Shown here one piece after another: positions 7,838 through 12,444 of a stretch of 12,444 bases of DNA. Made by a program: the position numbers and the translations under genes. How positions within the stretch are numbered: position 1 is the stretch's first letter; each line of letters begins with the position of its first letter. Location: positions 1 to 12,444 of the forward strand of contig JAKAPV010000062.1 of the NCBI GenBank assembly GCA_021806845.1. Reading direction: 5' to 3'. The stretch comes from Bacillota bacterium (GTDB taxonomy: Bacteria > Bacillota > Sulfobacillia > JAJZYS01 > JAJYTV01). The notes beneath the pieces were generated by a model. That model did not search any database, had not been told where the DNA came from, and saw only the letters and a program-made list of their open reading frames with translations.

Positions 7838-7960
7838 TTAGGAGGCAATAGGCCCAGGCGGACGCGCCGCAGCGCCTGAAATGGGCATACGAGTGCCCGA
7901 GCCGTCCGAAAGGCCCATCTTCCCACGGTAGATCGCGAGGTGCCGCATCTCCCGGCGCAA
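7838..7960 (-). CDS. Small ORF, 40 residues, unknown
   Basis: A TTG at 7960 is preceded by AAGGAGG (7968-7974) with a 7-nt spacer, the same start architecture as the MFS gene. The product has 40 residues, is basic in its first half (includes MRHLAIYRGKMG) and ends ARPPGPIAS before TAA. There is no transmembrane segment or signal peptide. It starts 37 nt after the acyl-ACP-reductase-like gene and is followed 13 nt later by a terminator-like hairpin and then the MFS gene. It could be a leader peptide for attenuation, a small regulatory or spore protein, or a precursor peptide exported by the MFS protein. None of these is shown by sequence. I do not recognise the family. Confidence 0.55.
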   Translation of the reverse strand: MRREMRHLAIYRGKMGLSDGSGTRMPISGAAARPPGPIAS

Positions 7961-7997
7961 GGCCGTCCCTCCTTCGCTGGATGCAGTGATCAGGTCT

Positions 7998-9095
7998 TTA
8001 GGCGCTCGTGGAACTGCGCTTGCCGCCGCGCGCCGCTTTGCGGATCGCCTCAATCTCTTCGTCCGGGATCGAGCGCTCGAATCGGCGGAATCCCGCGACG
8101 GAGAAGCCGTGCTTCTTCGCGAGCTCGCGGATCTCGCGCACCCGGTCCGCACGGATGTCGAGGCCGAGCGTATACGGTTCGTAGCGCCGCTCGAGCGCCA
8201 GTATCATCGTCTCGGCAATGCATGCCTCGGCGTATCCCGGGGGGAAGCCGAAGTTAAAGTTGAAGTTGACCTCGCCCGGAACCTCGATGACGCCGCCGTC
8301 GATCACCAGGACGTCGCGGCGCTGCTCGTAGACCTTCTCGGAAACGTTGCGCGGCCGCGCCACGTCGCAGACCACGGCGCCGGGCCTGAGATCACCCGGT
8401 TCCAGAAGAACCCCCGTCGCCGACGACACAGTGAGGACGATGTCTGAGACGGCGGCCGCGGCACGCACGTCGGTGGAGATCTCCACAGTGGTGTGCGTCC
8501 CGAGCGCCTGCACATCCTCCGCCACCTGCAGCAGCTTGCGCTCCTGGCGCCCGACCAGCACGAGGCGGCGGACCTCTCCGGCGAGTGCGGCCGACGCCGC
8601 GCGGCCGATGGCGCCAGACGCGCCCACGACGGCCGCCGTCGCGTCCTCCGGTGCGATATCCATGCGCCGGGCCCCAAGCAGGGCCCCGTCGACGGCAGAG
8701 GCCGTCGTGTACGAATTGCCGGTCGTGACCGGGATCCTCAGGCCGTTCGCGACCGAGACGCCCCGGTCCCCGATTACCTTGGTGAACGCGCCGAGTCCGA
8801 GGATGCCTGCGCCAAGCTGCTCTGCGATGCGCCCCGCGCGCAGGAGCTTCGGCAGCATCACCTCGCGGAAGGGAAGGTCGAGCATGAGGTGCGCGGCGAT
8901 CGGCACGACGATGAACCAGCCTTCCGCCTCGACGCCCGTCTTCGACTTTGCGCCGGTGATGTGCGACGCCTTGAACGGTGGCAGGTGGCTGAATGCCTTC
9001 TCCACTGCTGACTCCGGAAGATGCCGCAGGATCGGGAACTTGCGCGTGAAGTCGTCAAAGCGCAAGGGGTGCAGCACAAACGCAAACCGCTCCAC
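7998..9095 (-). CDS. Long-chain acyl-ACP reductase (AAR)-like oxidoreductase
   Basis: A 365-residue protein (GTG start) resembling, over most of its length, the cyanobacterial enzyme that reduces fatty acyl-ACP to fatty aldehyde. It has GLGAFT at 100-105, the VTTGNSYT block at 123-130, a Rossmann VVGASGAIG at 156-164, a dinucleotide-domain LVGRQ at 180-184, and AEACIAET with Cys292. That Cys aligns with the acyl-thioester cysteine (Cys294) known in Synechococcus AAR. The C-terminal KHGF segment is also shared. GTG at 9095 is chosen because AGGAGG (9102-9107) directly abuts the ATG at 9101 but lies 6 nt before this GTG. A substrate of acyl-ACP or acyl-CoA is inferred; relatives are often annotated only as predicted amino-acid or shikimate-type dehydrogenases. 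No aldehyde-deformylating oxygenase gene is present in the window, so the fate of any aldehyde is unknown. Confidence 0.8.
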   Translation of the reverse strand: MERFAFVLHPLRFDDFTRKFPILRHLPESAVEKAFSHLPPFKASHITGAKSKTGVEAEGWFIVVPIAAHLMLDLPFREVMLPKLLRAGRIAEQLGAGILGLGAFTKVIGDRGVSVANGLRIPVTTGNSYTTASAVDGALLGARRMDIAPEDATAAVVGASGAIGRAASAALAGEVRRLVLVGRQERKLLQVAEDVQALGTHTTVEISTDVRAAAAVSDIVLTVSSATGVLLEPGDLRPGAVVCDVARPRNVSEKVYEQRRDVLVIDGGVIEVPGEVNFNFNFGFPPGYAEACIAETMILALERRYEPYTLGLDIRADRVREIRELAKKHGFSVAGFRRFERSIPDEEIEAIRKAARGGKRSSTSA

Positions 9096-9101
9096 GCGCA
9101 T

Positions 9102-9107
9102 CCTCCT
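9102..9107 (-). promoter_or_regulatory. Ribosome binding site fixing the start of the AAR-like gene
   Basis: AGGAGG on the minus strand ends immediately before the ATG at 9101 (zero spacing) and 6 nt before the in-frame GTG at 9095. The GTG is therefore the more probable start. Confidence 0.65.
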
Positions 9108-9110
9108 ACG

Positions 9111-9130
9111 TGTGCACAAACCTGTGCACA
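9111..9130. repeat. Two TGTGCACA palindromes at the predicted transcription start
   Basis: TGTGCACA, itself a perfect 8-bp palindrome, occurs at 9111-9118 and 9123-9130, starting 12 bp apart. The distal copy touches the last base of the -10 box and the other lies in the 5' leader. This placement fits a repressor operator controlling the AAR-like unit. Confidence 0.5.
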
Positions 9131-9158
9131 TGGTAGCATGGCCCGCCTCCCCAGGCAA
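9130..9158 (-). promoter_or_regulatory. Sigma-A-type promoter of the AAR-like unit
   Basis: On the minus strand TTGCCT (9153-9158) is separated by 17 bp from TACCAT (9130-9135), and TGC precedes the -10 as in extended -10 promoters. The predicted start is near 9123, about 28 nt before the GTG start. Confidence 0.5.
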
Positions 9159-9171
9159 CGCGGGCAACCAT

Positions 9172-9516
9172 CTAGCGCAGCGCCCAGAAGATGCCGTCAC
9201 CTTCAAAGATCAGCGCGCGAGCGCCTTGCGGGGAGGTCGTCTCATGTGTCTCTCCTGCCTCCCAGAGCGCAGCGTCGCCGATCCCGAGCCGCTCCGGTTC
9301 ACCCTCCTCGCCGCTCGCCAGCACCTCTCCGTCGACGACGAGCAGGAGCTGCTCCGAGGCCGCGGGGTGTCGCCCGATCACGGCTCCGGCTTGCAGTCGC
9401 ACGAAGACGGCATGTACGCTGATCTCGCCTGCAAGCAGCGGCGAGAGCAAAAAGCCCCGACTGCCGTACTGCGTGATGTTGCGCGCCGCGTCCTCCCTGA
9501 GGTGCAGTGTGCGCAT
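9172..9516 (-). CDS. Small cupin-domain protein
   Basis: A 114-residue single-domain cupin. The ATG at 9516 is preceded by a GGAGGAGGAC purine run; a longer frame upstream would translate the intergenic hairpin. Cupin motif 1 is seen as AGAVIGRHPAASEQ...VVDGEV, with one His in place of the usual HxH pair. Motif 2 is GIGDAALWEAGETHE, with His. Metal binding may therefore be altered. Such proteins range from enzymes to sugar or hormone-like ligand sensors, and the role here is not identifiable. It lies between yabR and the promoter of the AAR-like gene, all on the same strand, and no clear promoter of its own is visible, so it may be read through from yabR. Confidence 0.75.
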   Translation of the reverse strand: MRTLHLREDAARNITQYGSRGFLLSPLLAGEISVHAVFVRLQAGAVIGRHPAASEQLLLVVDGEVLASGEEGEPERLGIGDAALWEAGETHETTSPQGARALIFEGDGIFWALR

Positions 9517-9542
9517 GTCCTCCTCCGCTCCCTTCAACGAAT

Positions 9543-9570
9543 CGGGGGCACCGGCTGTCCGGCGCCCCCG
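9543..9570 (-). terminator. Hairpin downstream of yabR
   Basis: CGGGGGC (9543-9549) pairs with GCCCCCG (9564-9570) and CCGG with CCGG inside it, with one A/C mismatch and a 4-nt loop. It follows the yabR stop (9582) by 11 nt. On the minus strand only ATTCGTTG follows, so termination into the cupin gene is likely partial. Confidence 0.5.
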
Positions 9571-9581
9571 CATCAATTTCT

Positions 9582-10046
9582 CTATAATGCCCGGCCTTTG
9601 CCACCGCGGTGGGTGTCATGGTGGCGCCGCAGGTCCGCTTGCTTGTCCTCGCTGTCCTTCATGAACCTCGCGAGCTTGTCTTCGAAGTTCTGCGGACGTC
9701 CAGGACCGCGTCGCCCTTGACCGCCGAAGGACGGACGCCCTTCGGAGCGCCGGGGGCCGGAGGATGCACCGGGTTGTGCTTGGCGGATCGAGAGCCCGAT
9801 CTTCTGGTTGCCGTCGAAAGACAGGATCTTCACCTTGACCTTGTCCTGTTCCTTGAGGAAGTCCTTGATGTCGTTCACGTAGGCATCAGCTACCTCTGAA
9901 ATGTGAACGAGCCCCGTCTTTCCAGAAGGCAACAGCACGAACGCGCCGAAGCGCGTAATGCCTGTCACCACACCCTCTACCACGGCACCGACCACGATCT
10001 CTGTGTCCGCCAAATTCTCCCCGCTTTCCATAGTTGGCGGTGGCAT
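9582..10046 (-). CDS. yabR: S1-domain RNA-binding protein YabR
   Basis: A 154-residue protein. Residues about 18-91 form an S1 RNA-binding domain, with GVVTGITRFGAFV, GLVHISEVAD, VKVKIL and KIGLSI in the order seen in Bacillus YabR. The rest is a basic Arg/Gly/Pro-rich tail ending in a short helix (FEDKLARFMKDSEDK) and a His/Arg-rich end, which likely adds RNA or ribosome contacts. The ATG at 10046 follows AGAGGTAG at about 9 nt; a second ATG five codons later lacks a ribosome binding site. It has its own promoter and sits downstream of divIC, as in Bacillus. The precise function of YabR is not well established in the family. Confidence 0.9.
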   Translation of the reverse strand: MPPPTMESGENLADTEIVVGAVVEGVVTGITRFGAFVLLPSGKTGLVHISEVADAYVNDIKDFLKEQDKVKVKILSFDGNQKIGLSIRQAQPGASSGPRRSEGRPSFGGQGRRGPGRPQNFEDKLARFMKDSEDKQADLRRHHDTHRGGKGRAL

Positions 10047-10067
10047 GCGCCACTACCTCTGATAGCA

Positions 10068-10097
10068 ATTCTAGCGGGGAAAACCGAGGGGCGTCAA
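10068..10097 (-). promoter_or_regulatory. Sigma-A promoter of yabR
   Basis: On the minus strand TTGACG (10092-10097) and TAGAAT (10068-10073) are 18 bp apart, each with one mismatch to consensus. It lies entirely between the divIC stop (10109) and the yabR start, giving a leader of about 15 nt that carries the ribosome binding site. Confidence 0.65.
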
Positions 10098-10108
10098 GCG
10101 GAGAGACG

Positions 10109-10486
10109 CTAGGGAGCCGACTTCACGAGCAAAGGAACGGATCCGGGCTGCGCATAGTGCAGCGCGCTGCGCACGGCGGCTCTCTGCCCCGCCGTGGAAT
10201 GCAGATACCGGATCTTCGCCTGCAAGGCCCGGTTGTTCTTCTGCACTTGACTCAGCTGCTGGGTGACGACGCGCGTCTGCGCCTGCACCTGCAGGAGCTG
10301 CAACTCGCCGATGGCGCCGGCGCCGATCAGATAGACGACGACTCCTGCAAACATCATTCGCCCGAACCGGAGCTTAAGGCGCCTCCTGCGTGGCTTTCGC
10401 GCAGGCTGCTTGGCGGGAGACTCCGGACGCAAGTGACCGGGTGAGCGCAGAGCTGCCAGGCCGATCGCATCAGCTGCCTTCGTCAA
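10109..10486 (-). CDS. divIC: Septum formation initiator, DivIC/FtsB family
   Basis: A 125-residue bitopic membrane protein. It has an Arg/Lys-rich cytoplasmic N terminus (about 26-43), one transmembrane helix (about 44-60), and an extracytoplasmic heptad region (about 62-95) with the QLSQVQKNNRALQAKI pattern of a coiled coil. It ends with a segment AGQRAAVRSALHYAQPGSVP that matches the conserved DivIC end (usually ARE..G...PGE). It belongs to the divisome with FtsL and DivIB. TTG at 10486 is chosen because GGAGG (10493-10497) lies 6 nt upstream. It overlaps the HTH gene by 17 nt, so the two are translationally linked. Identity as DivIC rather than a generic FtsB/FtsL rests on the yabQ-yabR context. 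Confidence 0.85.
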   Translation of the reverse strand: MTKAADAIGLAALRSPGHLRPESPAKQPARKPRRRRLKLRFGRMMFAGVVVYLIGAGAIGELQLLQVQAQTRVVTQQLSQVQKNNRALQAKIRYLHSTAGQRAAVRSALHYAQPGSVPLLVKSAP

Positions 10487-10712
10487 TCTCGTCCTCCTCC
10501 TCTCCGCCGGACAACGCGAGCGGGTCGCCGTCCACAACGATGACGACCTGATATCCCTTCTGCTTCGCGCGGTGCAGGAGCGTGGCAACGCTCGACTCGC
10601 TCAGCTTGAGCTGGCGGGCGATCGCGTCCAGCCGCACTCCCGTTTCCTTCAATGTCACAACCTGCCGCTCGCGGAAGCTGAGACGCTCCGCGCCGCGGAT
10701 CTCTATGTGCAC
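10470..10712 (-). CDS. Small sigma-70 region 4-like HTH protein
   Basis: An 80-residue product. Residues about 11-52 (LSFRERQVVTLKETG...DAIARQLKLSESSVATLLHRAKQKG) match the helix-turn-helix of sigma region 4 and LuxR-type domains. After it come a hydrophobic strand (YQVVIVVDGDPLAL) and a strongly acidic tail (69-78). There is no sigma region 2, so it is not a complete sigma factor. GTG at 10712 is preceded by GGAGG with a 7-nt spacer; the ATG at 10736 lies inside the repeat cluster with no ribosome binding site. It sits between yabQ and divIC and overlaps divIC. It could regulate sporulation or division genes or itself; the target is unknown. Confidence 0.75.
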   Translation of the reverse strand: MHIEIRGAERLSFRERQVVTLKETGVRLDAIARQLKLSESSVATLLHRAKQKGYQVVIVVDGDPLALSGGEEEDEIDEGS

Positions 10713-10728
10713 CGCGCTGCCTCCGGGT

Positions 10729-10760
10729 TTGTCCACATTTTGTCCACATTCTGTGGATTA
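10729..10760. repeat. TCCACA half-site cluster (operator or DnaA-box-like)
   Basis: TTGTCCACA occurs at 10729-10737 and 10740-10748, an 11-bp period. TGTGGATTA (10752-10760) is on the opposite strand. The last two form a TCCACA-TTC-TGTGGA palindrome (10743-10757). Each 9-mer is one base from the DnaA-box consensus TTATCCACA. The cluster lies between the yabQ stop and the HTH gene start. Confidence 0.6.
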
Positions 10761-10770
10761 TTTGTAGACC

Positions 10771-11082
10771 TTAGGTTCTACGCTGCCTGCGGTACTCCTG
10801 CCACGGCGTGCGCAAAATGCCCAAAAGCGCCAGGGCGGCACCGAGCCCGAGCGCGAAGCCCACGAAAACATAGGCTCGGAGATCTCCGAGCGTGCCGAGC
10901 AGCAGAGCCGTCGCGGCCAATATGCTCAGGCAGAACATCAAAAACGCTTCCAGCAGCATTCGCCAAAGACCGCGCCTGCGTCCGAGCAGCGCGATCGCAT
11001 GCCAGAGAGGCACGACGCACATGCCGACCAGTACGCTGAAGAGCATGCGGTCGATCTGCTCGTAGAGGGGCAGGTCGATCAC
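10771..11082 (-). CDS. yabQ: Spore cortex biosynthesis protein YabQ
   Basis: About 103 residues, with probable membrane segments near 13-34, 42-65 and 69-90 and a basic C terminus (WQEYRRQRRT). Its length, topology and place directly after yabP match YabQ, a membrane protein needed for cortex peptidoglycan in Bacillus and made in the mother cell under sigma-E. GTG at 11082 overlaps the yabP stop as GTGA and has GGAG about 9 nt upstream, so coupled translation is likely. An in-frame GTG at 11100 would add six residues but has a weaker site. Sequence conservation is low, so the assignment leans on context. Confidence 0.82.
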   Translation of the reverse strand: MIDLPLYEQIDRMLFSVLVGMCVVPLWHAIALLGRRRGLWRMLLEAFLMFCLSILAATALLLGTLGDLRAYVFVGFALGLGAALALLGILRTPWQEYRRQRRT

Positions 11083-11348
11083 TTGAGGAGTCTCCGCCAC
11101 GCGCCCTTGCGCTTGCTGTCCGCGACATAAAGAAGCGCGCCGACCTCGCCATCCAGGACGAGGTCGCCCTGCTCGAGATCAAGGTGTCGGATGTGCAGGT
11201 TCTCGCCCCGCACCGTCAGGGTGCCGAGCTGGGTTTGCAAGACGATCTCGCGGTCATCGAACGTCTCCACTTTGGCTACGCCGGTCATGGAAAGCAGATT
11301 GCGGTCGATGAGTTCGAGCGTGTGGTGCTTCTTTGGCGCCTCCGGCAC
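11079..11348 (-). CDS. yabP: Spore cortex biosynthesis protein YabP
   Basis: An 89-residue soluble protein with the YabP/YqfC fold pattern: HTLELIDRNLLSMTGVAKVETFDDREIVLQTQLG is the conserved core (residues about 9-42), followed by GTLTVRGENLHI and a second beta-rich segment. It is required for sporulation at the cortex stage in Bacillus. The start is GTG with GGAGG at 11356-11360 and a 7-nt spacer. It heads the minus-strand block and is divergent from a Dabb-domain gene. The yabO-type S4 gene usually found next to it is not present here. Confidence 0.92.
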   Translation of the reverse strand: MPEAPKKHHTLELIDRNLLSMTGVAKVETFDDREIVLQTQLGTLTVRGENLHIRHLDLEQGDLVLDGEVGALLYVADSKRKGAWRRLLK

Positions 11349-11369
11349 GCCGCCACCTCCGTTCCCCCA

Positions 11370-11398
11370 ATGCTATGCAGGGCATCCCGGCTTCGTTC
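11370..11398 (-). promoter_or_regulatory. Possible sigma-E-like promoter of yabP
   Basis: CATAGCAT on the minus strand (11370-11377) matches 6 of 8 positions of the sigma-E -10 element CATACAAT and lies about 22 nt before the yabP GTG. The -35 region (11391-11398, GAACGAAG) is a poor match, so this is tentative. Confidence 0.25.
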
Positions 11399-11478
11399 CA
11401 AGGAACCCCTGCCCCGCAGCGAGAACCTCTCCTGGCGCGGCGCCATGCGCCGTGACGTCGGAATGGGAGATGGCGTCA

Positions 11479-11781
11479 TTGATCCGGCACATCCTTCTCC
11501 TCACCCTGCGGGCGGACGCGACCCCCGCGGAGCTCCGAGCGATCGCGGACGGCTTCGAAGCACTCGCAAAAAGCATCCCGGACATCGCCGGCCTGAGGCA
11601 CGGGACGGCCCTGCAGCTGCCCGGCAGTTCCGCGCAGCCCGCCGACTATGCGGTGCAGCTGGACTTTGATGACGAGGCCGCCTTTGCGCGCTACATCGAC
11701 CACCCCTTGCACAAGGAGTTTGTGCGCAGCGCCGTTGCGCCGGTGCGCACCGGCGGCATGTCCGCACAAATCCGCCTCTAG
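11479..11781 (+). CDS. Dabb (stress-responsive alpha-beta barrel) domain protein
   Basis: A 100-residue protein starting with the Dabb pattern (M)IRHILLLTLR, then a helix (PAELRAIADGFEAL), the PDIAGLRHG strand and the conserved FDDEAAFARYIDHPLHKEFV segment at about 60-79. These small ferredoxin-like barrels usually dimerise. Some act as polyketide or olivetolic-acid-type cyclases, and most have no known activity. TTG at 11479 is preferred because the GGGAG at 11465-11469 is 9 nt upstream and family members start MIRH; the ATG at 11470 abuts the GGGAG. The DMT transporter follows 27 nt later and is probably cotranscribed. Confidence 0.82.
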   Translation: MIRHILLLTLRADATPAELRAIADGFEALAKSIPDIAGLRHGTALQLPGSSAQPADYAVQLDFDDEAAFARYIDHPLHKEFVRSAVAPVRTGGMSAQIRL

Positions 11782-11808
11782 CACGGCCGGCTGCAAGGAA
11801 GTGGGGAC

Positions 11809-12444
11809 GTGGGCGTCAGCGCCGTCGCGCTCGTGCTGTCTTCCGCCGGCCTGCATGTGGTATGGAACGCGGCCGCGCGCGCGCAGGCGGGCCGCTTGCG
11901 TTACATGTGGCTCATCATGGTCGGCGGAGGCCTCGCCGGCCTGATCGCGTCCATCCCCTGGCTCGGGCAGCTCGACCTCGGGCGCATCTGGCCCTGGCTG
12001 CTCGCCACCTGCGTCATCCACGCGCTCTACTTCACGACGCTTGCGTCCGCATACCGCCGCTCCGAGCTGGCCTGGGCCTACACGCTCTCGCGCGCCATCG
12101 GCGTTCTCGCAACGGCCGCCGTCGCGGCGCTCGCGTTCGGAGAACGGCTCGGCGCCCTCGCCTGGTGCGGGATCGCGCTGCTCATCGGCGGGGGCCTCCT
12201 CAGCACGGGCGGGTTCGGCCGCCCGCAGGCCCTCTGGCGCGTCGCGCTGATCGGCCTGCTGATCGCCGGTTACAGCCTCGTCGACAGCCACGCGGCGCGC
12301 ATCGCGCCGCCAGAGGCGTACATCGCCTTCCTCTTCCTCGGCGCGGGCATCCTCGTCGCGCCGTTCGCCCTGCGTGAAGCGCCAGCGCCCAAGGACGCGC
12401 AGGGCCTCGCGTACGGCGCCCTCAGCCTCGCCTCGTATCTGCTC
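11809..12444 (+). CDS. DMT/EamA family transporter, 5' part (truncated by window end)
   Basis: An open frame from GTG at 11809 (AAGGA at 11795-11799, 9-nt spacer) runs to the window end: 212 codons without a stop. It is strongly hydrophobic, with about seven membrane segments visible. The first EamA repeat ends in the characteristic FGERLGALAWCGIALLIGGG segment (about 123-142), and the second repeat starts near residue 155. Members export amino acids, metabolites or drugs; the substrate is unknown. Confidence 0.85.
   Translation, partial: MGVSAVALVLSSAGLHVVWNAAARAQAGRLRYMWLIMVGGGLAGLIASIPWLGQLDLGRIWPWLLATCVIHALYFTTLASAYRRSELAWAYTLSRAIGVLATAAVAALAFGERLGALAWCGIALLIGGGLLSTGGFGRPQALWRVALIGLLIAGYSLVDSHAARIAPPEAYIAFLFLGAGILVAPFALREAPAPKDAQGLAYGALSLASYLL

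Noticed and set aside
7986..8447. Plus-strand open frames within the AAR-like gene
   Set aside because: They are antisense to conserved enzyme motifs and lack ribosome binding sites.
9583..9588. Perfect TATAAT on the plus strand
   Set aside because: It lies across the end of yabR, with no -35 element 16-18 bp upstream and no plus-strand gene downstream.
10729..10760. A replication origin at the DnaA-box-like cluster
   Set aside because: There are only three near-consensus sites, with no AT-rich unwinding region and no dnaA or dnaN nearby. An operator or a minor DnaA target is more reasonable.

Overview
The window looks like chromosomal DNA from a GC-rich (about two thirds by eye), endospore-forming member of the Bacillota. 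The best evidence is the minus-strand block yabP, yabQ, a DivIC-type division gene and the S1-domain gene yabR, a neighbourhood typical of spore formers. Strong AGGAGG-type ribosome binding sites and frequent TTG and GTG starts agree with this. A high-GC lineage such as the Alicyclobacillaceae would fit, but that placement is inference. No tRNA, rRNA, CRISPR array, insertion sequence or prophage gene was recognised.

Layout. From 1 to 4415, on the minus strand, lie homoserine dehydrogenase, a DPP-IV-like S9 serine peptidase, a hairpin, and the 5' part of an unrecognised lipoprotein gene that leaves the window. From 4416 to 4524 is a divergent intergenic region with two perfect palindromes. From 4525 to 6561, on the plus strand, is a tight three-gene unit: an ornithine cyclodeaminase/mu-crystallin-family oxidoreductase, an alpha/beta hydrolase overlapping it by 4 nt (GTGA junction), and a small two-helix membrane protein. 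It ends at a long GC hairpin shared with the convergent MFS gene.

From 9516 down to 6611, on the minus strand, are a small cupin, then a unit with its own sigma-A-type promoter. That unit holds a homologue of long-chain acyl-ACP reductase (the aldehyde-forming enzyme of cyanobacterial alkane synthesis), a 40-codon small ORF with an ideal ribosome binding site, a terminator-like hairpin, and an MFS transporter. Two 8-bp palindromes sit at the predicted transcription start of this unit and look like an operator.

From 11348 down to 9582, on the minus strand, is the sporulation/division block: yabP, yabQ (GTGA overlap), a small sigma-region-4-like HTH gene, divIC (overlapping the HTH gene) and yabR with its own sigma-A promoter. 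Three TCCACA half-sites lie just upstream of the HTH gene. From 11479, on the plus strand, are a Dabb-domain protein and a DMT/EamA transporter that runs off the end.

The least ordinary parts are the acyl-ACP-reductase-like unit (7.6 to 9.2 kb), with its candidate operator, tiny ORF and hairpin, and the HTH gene inserted between yabQ and divIC with its repeat cluster.
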